From Opitutaceae bacterium (GTDB lineage: Bacteria > Verrucomicrobiota > Verrucomicrobiia > Opitutales > Opitutaceae), in NCBI GenBank assembly GCA_003164715.1, contig PLTZ01000077.1:1-42726 (forward strand): a DNA stretch of 42,726 nt, given 5' to 3'. The notes under the pieces were generated by a model. That model saw only the letters and a program-made list of their open reading frames with translations, was not told the origin of the DNA and made no database searches. Made by a program: the position numbers and the translations under genes. Numbering within the stretch: position 1 is the first letter of the stretch; each line of letters opens with the position of its first letter. Below, one piece after another: positions 8,362 through 16,087 of the stretch.

Positions 8362-10016
8362 ACCGCGTAGCGCTTCTGCCGCTGGACGATCGCCCGGTAA
8401 ACTACGACTATCCGCGCTACCTTTCGCGCGCGGCCGGCTTGGAGATCCTCCTGCCCCCGCGCGAGTGGCTGGGAAGCCCGTGGCGCCCGAGCCGGCACGC
8501 CGAGCTCGTGGACTGGCTTGAGCAGGCGGCCTCTGAAGCGGATGCGGCGGTGGTTGCGATCGACACGCTGGCCTACGGCGGCCTCATCCCATCGCGCACC
8601 TCCTCCGAATCAGCCGAAACCGTCCTTGCTCGGCTCGGGGTCCTGCGCCGCCTGAACGCAGCCCATCCCGGGAAGCCGATCCTGGCCTCGAGCGTCATCC
8701 TACGCATCTGCCGATCAAATTCCAGCGAGGAGGAGAAACCGTACTGGTTGGAATACGGCAGCCGGATGTTCCACCTCTCCATGCTTGAGCACAAGGCGGA
8801 GCTCGGGGACGCCACGCCGGCCGAGATGGGAGAGCGCGACACCCTTCGCTCCGAGATTCCCGACGAGGTCTACCTGGACTACCGCCGGGGGCGGGCCCGC
8901 AATCATGCGGTCAACCGCGCCATGCTGGATTGGGCGGAGGAGGGGGTGCTCGACTACCTGCTCCTGCCCCAGGACGACACGGCGGACTACGGGTGGAACG
9001 TCGCCGAGGCCCGCAGCCTCCAGGCGCTGATCCGCGCCCGCCGCCTCGGCGAAAGGGCGATAACGTACCCGGGTGCGGACGAGATCGGGTGCCTGCTGTT
9101 GGCGCGCTGCGCCTGCCGCCGGGCCGGCTTTGCGCCCAGGGTCTGGCCCCGGTACTCGGGCGTTTCCGGCCCCTCCGTGGTGACGGCCTACGAGGACAGG
9201 CCCCTCCACGAGCTGATCAAGGCACATTTGGCGCCGCTCGGCGGAGTCGTGGCCGATTCGCCGCAGGAGGCGGACCTCATTCTGTACGTCAATGCACCCG
9301 TCGAGACGCAGGGCAACGGGGACAGCCAGTGGCTGATCCAGCGGGGAGTAAGCACCATCCGTCGGCAACTGCCGCCAGAGTTCCATCCCTGGCTTGAGAG
9401 TTTCACGGGCAGCGAGGGATTCCGTGTCACTCGCCGAGAGATGCAGTCGCCCGGCCGAAACCCCGAGGAGTTCGTGCGCGCGCTGCTGGCGGAGTTGAAT
9501 TCCGGACGGCCCGTCGCGGTGGCTGACGTGGCCTACGTCAATGCCGCCGATCTCATCCTAGGCGAGCTTCTGCGCCTGCATCCGCAGGTCGCGACCCTGG
9601 CGGCCTACGGCGGTTGGAACACCGCCGGAAACACCTTGGGCACGGTCCTCGCCCAAGCCGTCATTCGGGTGCTGGCGCTTCGCGCCGGCCCCACGCGCGA
9701 GCAGCGGGCGGCGCATGTCGAGTTCCTGTTCCTGCGTTTTCTGGACGACGACCTGTACCAGGGTCGCGAGCGCTCCCGCTGCATGGTCGAGGATCTGCCG
9801 GCCGCGGGCGTCGTTCCCTCGCTGGAACGCCTGCCCGATGACAAGGCCGCGATCGTCGAGGCCAGCGTGGATTCCCATCTGGGTCAGGCCGCCGCCGTCC
9901 TACGCGACCTCTTCGTCAGCTCCAGGCTGGTGCGCGATGTGCACGTGAGCCACATTCATCTCCCGTGGCGGCGGCTCTTCGAGGTGGGCTTCGACGTGCG
10001 GGTTGAAGTCGATTGA
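8358..10016 (+). CDS. DUF4127 family protein
   Basis: A 552-residue protein that starts in the ATGA overlap with the AGE epimerase gene. The opening [20 protein letters not shown] is the characteristic DUF4127 N-terminus; later come [25 protein letters not shown], and [20 protein letters not shown], all in the order of the family. It has no signal peptide and no membrane segment. The biochemical role of DUF4127 is not known to me. Acidic clusters ([12 protein letters not shown]) and the neighbouring AGE epimerase and GPH symporter suggest carbohydrate chemistry, which is inference only. Confidence 0.85.
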   Translation: MNRVALLPLDDRPVNYDYPRYLSRAAGLEILLPPREWLGSPWRPSRHAELVDWLEQAASEADAAVVAIDTLAYGGLIPSRTSSESAETVLARLGVLRRLNAAHPGKPILASSVILRICRSNSSEEEKPYWLEYGSRMFHLSMLEHKAELGDATPAEMGERDTLRSEIPDEVYLDYRRGRARNHAVNRAMLDWAEEGVLDYLLLPQDDTADYGWNVAEARSLQALIRARRLGERAITYPGADEIGCLLLARCACRRAGFAPRVWPRYSGVSGPSVVTAYEDRPLHELIKAHLAPLGGVVADSPQEADLILYVNAPVETQGNGDSQWLIQRGVSTIRRQLPPEFHPWLESFTGSEGFRVTRREMQSPGRNPEEFVRALLAELNSGRPVAVADVAYVNAADLILGELLRLHPQVATLAAYGGWNTAGNTLGTVLAQAVIRVLALRAGPTREQRAAHVEFLFLRFLDDDLYQGRERSRCMVEDLPAAGVVPSLERLPDDKAAIVEASVDSHLGQAAAVLRDLFVSSRLVRDVHVSHIHLPWRRLFEVGFDVRVEVD

Positions 10017-10146
10017 CCCCTGGGGCCGGTGCCTTTCCGCCGGGTCGTCATCGCCGAGGAGATCGTCTCCAGATTTCAGCTGCCAATCACCGGCACTTCG
10101 GCTTCGATGCCCCCCGGGCCAGCCTCGGCTTCCTAGGCCCACCGCT

Positions 10147-11604
10147 TTGTCCACCCCGCCCCTCCAAGCGTCCCAAGCGCCCGTCCCCGAAGCGCTGAGC
10201 ATTCGCGAGAAACTCTCGTTCGGCTTCGGCAACCTGGCGTCCTGCATCTACTGGCAGACGTTCATGGTGTACCTGGCGATCTTCTACACCGATGTGTTCG
10301 GGCTGGGAGCCGCTGCGGCGGGCACGATGATTGGACTAAGCCGGATCGTGGACGCATTTGTCGACCCCGTCATGGGAATGCTCGCCGACCGGACCAAGAC
10401 GCGCTGGGGCAAGTTCCGGCCCTTCCTGCTCTGGTTCTGCGTGCCGCTGGCGGCCATGGGCGTGCTGACATTCACCGTGCCGGCCCTCGGCGCCTCCGGC
10501 AAGCTCGTCTGGGCCTACGCCACGTACAACGCGATGATGCTGATCTACACCGCCATCAACATACCGTATACGGCGATGCTCGGCGTCATTTCACCTAACC
10601 CGATTGAGCGGACCGCGCTATCCTCGATCCAATTCGTGGGCGCCTTTGCCGGAGGCATCATTGTGTCGGCGACGCTGCTTCCCATGTCGAAGGTGGGCGG
10701 ATGGCTGGGCGCCAGGACCGTGGAGCGCGGTTGGCAGATGGCATTCGTGATCTATGGCATCGCCGCGGTGCTCTTCTTCCTCGTCACTTTTCTCAACACC
10801 CGGGAGCGGGTCAGCCCTCCAAGGGCCCAAGAGACGTCAGTCCTGCGCGATCTTGGGGACCTGGTCACCAACGGGCCGTGGCTGATCGTGCTTGCGGCGA
10901 CGATAACCTTCATCCTTTCCGTGGCGCTCAGGAGCAGCGTGACAGCGCATTATTTCAAGTATTACGTCGGCTCGCAGACACTGACCCTGCCCTCTTACCT
11001 GCCTAAGCTAGCCGCGGGAACGCAGGCCTGGTCCTGGGAAAGCCTCGTCTCTGCGTTCAATACCAGCAATCAGGTCGCGTCCCTGGTCGGCGTCCTGGCC
11101 ATTCCGTTCATCGCACGGATCGCGGGCCGAAAGCCAGCGGTTGTGATCATGTTCGTCATCGCGATCGCGTCGAACGCCTCATTCTATTTCCTCAAGCCTA
11201 GCCAGCTTCTGATGATCTTTGGGATCAATCTGATTGGATCCGTCACCAGCGGCCCGCTGACAGCCCTCCTCTGGACCATGTACGCCGACACAGCGGACTA
11301 CGCCGAATGGAAGAGGGGCCGCCGCGCCACGGGCCTCATCTTCTCGGCGTCCATCTTCTCCCAGAAGCAGGGTTGGGCGATCGGGGCCTGGGTGGCCCTT
11401 GCCCTGATGCAAAGCGTGGGCTTCGTAGCCAACACCGCACAAACTGCGCGCTCGCTTCACGGGCTCGTGCTCCTGATGAGCGTGCTTCCGGCGGCGCTCA
11501 GCATCGTATCAGTCCTATTCGTCCTCTTTTATCCGCTGAATGAGGCTCGAATGTCGCAAATCGCGTCCGACCTGCGGGTTCGCCGCGCTTTTGAGGCCTC
11601 ATAA
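10147..11604 (+). CDS. GPH-family sugar/cation symporter (MFS)
   Basis: A 12-helix carrier of the glycoside-pentoside-hexuronide type, about 485 residues. It begins properly at LSIREKLSFGFGNLASCIYW and contains the family loop VDPVMGMLADRTKTRWGKFRPFLLW and later MYADTADYAEWKRGRRATGL. There is no ATG in the right place. A TTG at 10147 is the most likely start; a TTG at 10003 would overlap the DUF4127 gene and add about 48 residues of unlikely sequence. The stop TAA (11602-11604) lies inside DNA that derives from a tRNA 3' half (11593-11639), so the last codons (EAS) may have been created by the recombination that put that fragment there. Probably imports the sugar handled by the two upstream gene products. 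Confidence 0.8.
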   Translation: MSTPPLQASQAPVPEALSIREKLSFGFGNLASCIYWQTFMVYLAIFYTDVFGLGAAAAGTMIGLSRIVDAFVDPVMGMLADRTKTRWGKFRPFLLWFCVPLAAMGVLTFTVPALGASGKLVWAYATYNAMMLIYTAINIPYTAMLGVISPNPIERTALSSIQFVGAFAGGIIVSATLLPMSKVGGWLGARTVERGWQMAFVIYGIAAVLFFLVTFLNTRERVSPPRAQETSVLRDLGDLVTNGPWLIVLAATITFILSVALRSSVTAHYFKYYVGSQTLTLPSYLPKLAAGTQAWSWESLVSAFNTSNQVASLVGVLAIPFIARIAGRKPAVVIMFVIAIASNASFYFLKPSQLLMIFGINLIGSVTSGPLTALLWTMYADTADYAEWKRGRRATGLIFSASIFSQKQGWAIGAWVALALMQSVGFVANTAQTARSLHGLVLLMSVLPAALSIVSVLFVLFYPLNEARMSQIASDLRVRRAFEAS

Positions 11605-11639
11605 CCCTTGGGTTCAGGGTTCGAATCCATGTTGGCCAA
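11593..11639 (+). repeat. diverged copy of the tRNA(CAU) 3' half (att-like scar)
   Basis: By hand alignment this matches 6937-6983 of the tRNA gene at 41 of 47 positions without gaps. It runs from the anticodon stem (gaggcctcataa) through an exact 18-base block ggttcagggttcgaatcc to the acceptor arm. It has no 5' half and the acceptor no longer pairs, so it is not a tRNA gene. Same orientation as the intact tRNA, 4.6 kb downstream. Confidence 0.75.
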
Positions 11640-12168
11640 AGAATCCAAGCCGACTGGTTCCAGCTTCACCCAATCCTATGTCTGTCGCACCTTACTTTTC
11701 AGAAATCACTTAGGCAATTCAGGCGCATGCATTAGATTGCGGGCGGCCTTTGGCATCGACCCGTCGGGCATGGGAAAGCCTTCTTCAGGCGCTGACTCGA
11801 TCTGCAACGGGTGACCTTCGAAGGCCGTGGTGGACTGAACACCCGCCCACGTCGATTCTGGCAGTCGCGGGTCAGATGGCGGAGAGAGGGGGATTCGAAC
11901 CCCAGCACGGTCCCGCCCGCTCCCTAATGAAGGCGACCTGCGCACTATTTGCGGGACTTGGGCCGATACCAATATTTGCATAGTGAATCCCTAGGAATGC
12001 GTAGCCCACCGGCTGCAGGCAGAGCACAATTGTCATGCGAGAATGGCCGTGAGAGCCGGCCGGACCACCGCTTTACCCACCCCACTCAATGCACGAGCTC
12101 GGTCGCCCCCTTCCCCGTCGATTCACGATTATCGCAACGGCATCTGCTGACGCCGCCGCCTCGTTGTG
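11640..12168. other. gene-poor stretch with tRNA debris
   Basis: Between the GPH symporter and the aminotransferase gene there are about 600 bases with no convincing gene. Short open frames in it are translations of tRNA-derived DNA or have no family resemblance. It contains the two tRNA scars and, at its end, a palindrome just before the aminotransferase gene. I read it as a recombination junction. Confidence 0.5.
11877..11904 (-). repeat. 3' end fragment of a tRNA-Ser-like gene
   Basis: Read on the minus strand, these bases give the T arm and acceptor end of a class II tRNA: GGGGTTCGAATCCCC, then TCTCTCC, a discriminator G and CCA. This is the usual 3' end of bacterial tRNA-Ser with a GGAGAGA acceptor. 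No matching 5' half, anticodon arm or long variable arm is present within about 100 bases on the minus-strand upstream side, so it is a remnant, most likely an attachment-site scar. Confidence 0.6.
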
Positions 12169-12181
12169 TGCCATTATGGCA
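12169..12181. promoter_or_regulatory. 13-base palindrome upstream of the aminotransferase gene
   Basis: TGCCAT-T-ATGGCA is a perfect palindrome with one central base, ending 31 bases before the ATG at 12213. Its place and symmetry suit an operator for a dimeric repressor, or part of the promoter. The regulator is not identifiable. Confidence 0.35.
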
Positions 12182-12212
12182 TGATTACCAAAATCTTGGA
12201 GATATCCTTATC

Positions 12213-13598
12213 ATGACAGCTCATCCAATCGTCCCACGTCCAGGCCGCGCCCTAAGGAAAGGTGCAGTCCCGGCCCGTACGATCAAACCCAAGGCGCGCA
12301 CAAGTCTTTACTCCGCCCAAATCGGCTTGCTCGGCAGTGAAAACGCGTTCCGCATCGGCCCGCAGATCAAGGTCCTTGAGGATCGGGGGCTCAAGGTGAT
12401 CAAGTGCAACCTTGGCGAGCCCGATTTCCCGCTGGCGGCGCACATTGCCGAGGAGGTGAAAAGCCAGATTGATCTTGGTCTCACGCACTATTGCGACCCG
12501 CAGGGGATCCTGCCGCTCCGCGAGGCCATCGCCCGTACGGTGGCGCAACGCCGCGGTATCGAAGTTACGCCCGAACGGGTCGTGGTCTTCCCGGGCGCCA
12601 AGCCGCCCATTGGCCTGGCAATGCAGGCCTACTGCGATCCCGGCGATGAGGTTATCTACCCTAGCCCGGGGTTTCCAATCTACGAATCATTTGCCACCTA
12701 TGTGGGCGCGCGGCCCAGGCCCCTGCATCTGCGCGAGGAGACCGATTTCAGCTTCGGCGGACGCGATCTCGCGCCGCTCATAAACCCCCGCACGCGGATC
12801 ATCATACTCAATTTCCCGTCCAACCCGACCGGTGGGGTCGTGACCCGCGAGCAACTGGGCGACATCGCCGATGTCATCAAGCGCAAAGCCCCAGCCCAGG
12901 TCCGCGTCTATTCGGACGAGATCTATGAGGACATCCTTTTTGACGGCAACCGCCACCACTCGATCGCCTCTCTTCCCGGAATGGACGAACGCACGATCAT
13001 TGTCAGCGGAGTATCGAAATCCTACGCGTGGACGGGCGGGAGGGTCGGTTGGGCGGTATTCCCGACAGCTGACGAGGCGGCCGTCTTCAAAAATCTCAAC
13101 ATAAACTATTTCTCGTGTGTGCCGGCCTACAACCAGATGGGCGCGCGGACCGCGCTCGAGTCACCCCTGAGCCAGGCCAGCATTGCCCGGATGTGCGAAG
13201 CTTTCGCCGAGCGGCGCGATCTCATGGTGGCGGGGCTCAACGCTATCCCCGGCATCCGCTGCCGAAACCCTGGAGGGGCTTTTTATCTTTTCCCCAATAT
13301 CGCGGGCCTATGTGAACACCTTGGCGCCATCGGGGCGCACCGGAAACTTCCGATAAAGGACCGCGGCCGGACCAGCCCCTCGACGTTGGTGCAGATGTTC
13401 CTCTTGTGGCAGTATCAGGTCGCCACGATGGACCGGCGCTCGTTTGGCCGTATCGGCTCCGATGGCCTGCATTATCTTCGCCTCTCGATAGCGACGGGGC
13501 TGGAGGATCTAAAGACGGGGCTCCAGCGCATGCGCGCGGCCGCGGCTGACCGCGATGGGTTTCAATCCTTCATCCGGGAGGGCAAACACCTATGGTAG
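12213..13598 (+). CDS. class I/II PLP-dependent aminotransferase
   Basis: A 461-residue fold-type I aminotransferase. The ATG at 12213 has GGAG at 12198-12201. Conserved landmarks in order: CNLGEPDFPLA, LTHYCDPQGILPLREAIA, IYPSPGFPIYESF, ILNFPSNPTGGVV (Asn and Pro of the PLP pocket), VYSDEIYEDILFDG (Asp and Tyr), and SGVSKSYAWTGGRVGW with the PLP-binding Lys. An insert of about 45 residues before the final RLSIAT block is longer than in ordinary aspartate aminotransferases. Its stop overlaps the start of a transketolase gene by seven bases (ATGGTAG at 13592-13598), so the two are almost certainly one functional unit. The amino acceptor is unknown. Confidence 0.88.
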   Translation: MTAHPIVPRPGRALRKGAVPARTIKPKARTSLYSAQIGLLGSENAFRIGPQIKVLEDRGLKVIKCNLGEPDFPLAAHIAEEVKSQIDLGLTHYCDPQGILPLREAIARTVAQRRGIEVTPERVVVFPGAKPPIGLAMQAYCDPGDEVIYPSPGFPIYESFATYVGARPRPLHLREETDFSFGGRDLAPLINPRTRIIILNFPSNPTGGVVTREQLGDIADVIKRKAPAQVRVYSDEIYEDILFDGNRHHSIASLPGMDERTIIVSGVSKSYAWTGGRVGWAVFPTADEAAVFKNLNINYFSCVPAYNQMGARTALESPLSQASIARMCEAFAERRDLMVAGLNAIPGIRCRNPGGAFYLFPNIAGLCEHLGAIGAHRKLPIKDRGRTSPSTLVQMFLLWQYQVATMDRRSFGRIGSDGLHYLRLSIATGLEDLKTGLQRMRAAAADRDGFQSFIREGKHLW

Positions 13599-16000
13599 CC
13601 GAAACGACCCCAGGACGCGCTGCGCCCGGACGAACGGCCGCCGCAGGGTTTTCCCTCGGGCCCCGCCGCGGCGTCTTTATCGACGCCGCCGAGCGGGTGA
13701 CGGCGGACGGCGCGCCACTCGACGCCGCGACCGTGTCACATTTCGACACGCTCGATCTGTTCTACCGGACCCTTTGCGCGGTGATGTACAACTATGTTCC
13801 GCTCTCGGGCCATCCTGGAGGCTCGATCTCGTCCGGACGTTTCGTAATGCGGCTGCTGTTCGACGCAATGGACTACGATTTGGCGCGCCCCGAACGCCGG
13901 GATGCGGACATCATATCCTACGCGGCCGGGCACAAGGCGCTCGGTCTTTACGCACTGTGGGCGTTGCGCAACGAAGTGGCGCGCCTCGCGGCGCCGGAGC
14001 TGCTGCCTCACGACGAGAAACTCCAGCTGCGCCTCGAGGATCTTCTCGGCTTCCGCCGCAACCCGTCCGCCCAGACCCCTCTCTTCGGGAGGCTGCGGGC
14101 CAAGGCGTTGGATGGCCATCCCACGCCGGCGACCCCGTTTGTGCGACTTTCCACGGGCGCGTCCGGCGTGGGCCTGCCCGCCTCGCTTGGTCTTGCCTGG
14201 GGCGCGGCGGACCTCTTCGGAACAGATACGCCAAGAATCCATATCATCGAGGGTGAAGGCGGCCTGACGCCCGGCCGTGTGGCCGAGGCCCTTGCAGCCG
14301 GTGGCACCGCTTCGCTCGGTAACGTTGTCCTGCATATCGACTGGAACCAAGCCTCGATCGACTCGAACCACGTCTGCCGCGAGGGAGAAATTCCAGGCGA
14401 TTACGTGCAATGGACTCCGGCGGAGCTGGCCTATCTCCACGATTGGAATGTCATCCTAGTTCCGGAGGGGTTCGACTGGCAGCAGATCGCGAAGGCGCAG
14501 CAGATCGCGCTCGCCCTAGACAATGGCCAGCCGACGGCGATCGTCTACCGCACGGTGAAAGGCTGGCAGTACGGAATCGAGGGGCGCGCGTCCCATGGCG
14601 CCGGCCACGCCCTGTGCTCGGCGGGATTCTTTGCCGCCGTGGCGCCGCTCCTGCCAAAGGACGTCGCACACCTGCCGTGCTGCGACGGGGTGCCCCAACG
14701 CTGCAACGCCGGCAGCGACGGGGCTGTCGTCGAGCAGTGCTACTGGGAGACACTGGAAATCATTCGCAACGCCTTGGCCTCTCGGGGGCCTGCGGTGGAC
14801 GCATTGGCAGCTCGGCTGCGCGTCGCCAAACAGCGGCTCGAGAGTCGGCGGCGCCAGCCCCGGCCGGATTCGCCCCACATCGAGGCCGCCTATAGGATTG
14901 CCAACGGAGCCGGCGCCGATGCTCCGCCCGAACTCGTGCTGAAACCGGGAGTGAAGACCACGCTGCGCGAGGAACTCGGGCGCGTGCTCAATTACTACAA
15001 TCGCGCCAGCGGCGGCGCCTTCGTGGTGGCGTCGGCCGATCTTCTCGGCTCGACCAGTGTCAGCAAGATCAGCGAAGGATTCCCGTCCGGTTTCTATAAT
15101 CGGCGCAGTAATCCCGCGGCACGGCAGCTTTCGACCGGCGGCATCTGCGAGGACGCGATGACCGCAATGCTAGCTGGCATTTCGACGTTTGGCTGCCACG
15201 TCGGAGTCGGGTCATCCTACGCCGCCTTCAGCGCGCCGCTTGGACATATCGCCGCCCGGCTCCACGCCATCGGCAACCAGGCTCGGGTGGCGGTCGAGGG
15301 CGGAGCCTATCGCCCGTTTATCCTCGTCTGCGCGCACGCGGGACTCAAGACGGGCGAGGACGGCCCAACGCATGCCGACCCGCAGTCCCTCCAACTGCTC
15401 CAGGACAATTTCCCGATCGGGACCATGATCACGCTCACGCCCTGGGAACCGCAGGAAATCTGGTTCCTCGTGGCGGCGGCGCTCGCACACCGGCCCGCGG
15501 TCATCGCGCCGTTCGTTACGCGTCCCCCGGAAACTATCCTAGACCGGGCCGCCCTGGGTCTGCCATCTGCCGGAAGCGCGGTCCGGGGTGTCTGTCGCCT
15601 GCGGGCGGCGCGAGGGCGGGGACAGGGCACCGTCGTCTTGCAGGGGACCGGCGTCACCTATGAGTTCGTGACCAAGACGATGCCGCTACTGGAGCGCGAG
15701 GGCATCGACGTTAACGCCTACGTGATCACGTCCTGCGAGCTGTTCGATCTGCTGCCTGCAAATACGCGCGAACCCCTTTTCCCCGAGGCCCATCAGATGG
15801 AAGCGATGGGCATCACGGACTTCACGCTGTCAACGATGACACGCTGGGTGCGCTCAGACTACGGCCGGGCCCATTCGCTGCATCCGTTTCGCCATGGTCA
15901 CTACCTCGGCAGTGGTGCGGGATCCGTGGTGATGAAGGAAGCCGGCCTCGACGGCGACAGTCAGTTTGAGAACGTGCGCGCTTATGTCCGCGATCGTTGA
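13592..16000 (+). CDS. transketolase-like protein, unusual thiamine-site sequence
   Basis: An 802-residue TPP enzyme with the whole transketolase order: LSGHPGGSISS (invariant His near the N-terminus), the TPP/Mg motif, the pyrimidine-domain catalytic-Glu block GGICEDAMTAML, EDGPTHADPQSLQ, and a C-terminal domain. The metal/TPP motif reads EGEGGLTPG (Glu220-Gly223) instead of the usual GDG, with the Asn after it in DWNQASIDS, so Asp is replaced by Glu. The protein is about 140 residues longer than the classical enzyme, partly by a ~60-residue N-terminal extension. It is translationally coupled to an aminotransferase gene, which ordinary pentose-phosphate transketolases are not. I infer a dedicated pathway in which a keto-sugar is both aminated and transferred, but no product can be named. 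Confidence 0.85.
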   Translation: MVAETTPGRAAPGRTAAAGFSLGPRRGVFIDAAERVTADGAPLDAATVSHFDTLDLFYRTLCAVMYNYVPLSGHPGGSISSGRFVMRLLFDAMDYDLARPERRDADIISYAAGHKALGLYALWALRNEVARLAAPELLPHDEKLQLRLEDLLGFRRNPSAQTPLFGRLRAKALDGHPTPATPFVRLSTGASGVGLPASLGLAWGAADLFGTDTPRIHIIEGEGGLTPGRVAEALAAGGTASLGNVVLHIDWNQASIDSNHVCREGEIPGDYVQWTPAELAYLHDWNVILVPEGFDWQQIAKAQQIALALDNGQPTAIVYRTVKGWQYGIEGRASHGAGHALCSAGFFAAVAPLLPKDVAHLPCCDGVPQRCNAGSDGAVVEQCYWETLEIIRNALASRGPAVDALAARLRVAKQRLESRRRQPRPDSPHIEAAYRIANGAGADAPPELVLKPGVKTTLREELGRVLNYYNRASGGAFVVASADLLGSTSVSKISEGFPSGFYNRRSNPAARQLSTGGICEDAMTAMLAGISTFGCHVGVGSSYAAFSAPLGHIAARLHAIGNQARVAVEGGAYRPFILVCAHAGLKTGEDGPTHADPQSLQLLQDNFPIGTMITLTPWEPQEIWFLVAAALAHRPAVIAPFVTRPPETILDRAALGLPSAGSAVRGVCRLRAARGRGQGTVVLQGTGVTYEFVTKTMPLLEREGIDVNAYVITSCELFDLLPANTREPLFPEAHQMEAMGITDFTLSTMTRWVRSDYGRAHSLHPFRHGHYLGSGAGSVVMKEAGLDGDSQFENVRAYVRDR

Positions 16001-16087
16001 CGGGGGCCGAGCGTCAAATTTCCTATAGATTTTTTGGCGTGATTAGCGCATTCCGCGGTGCCTGCGTCCAATCGCGCGCCGCCCGAC

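Noticed and set aside
10003-10146. Earlier TTG start for the GPH symporter
   Set aside because: It overlaps the DUF4127 gene end and adds about 48 residues with no resemblance to a carrier; the TTG at 10147 fits better.
11608-11814. Short plus-strand frame after the symporter
   Set aside because: Begins inside the tRNA scar and has no recognisable sequence or ribosome site.
11706-11981. Minus-strand 91-residue frame with AGVRIPLSP
   Set aside because: This peptide is the well-known translation of a tRNA 3' end; it comes from the tRNA-Ser-like fragment and not from a protein gene.
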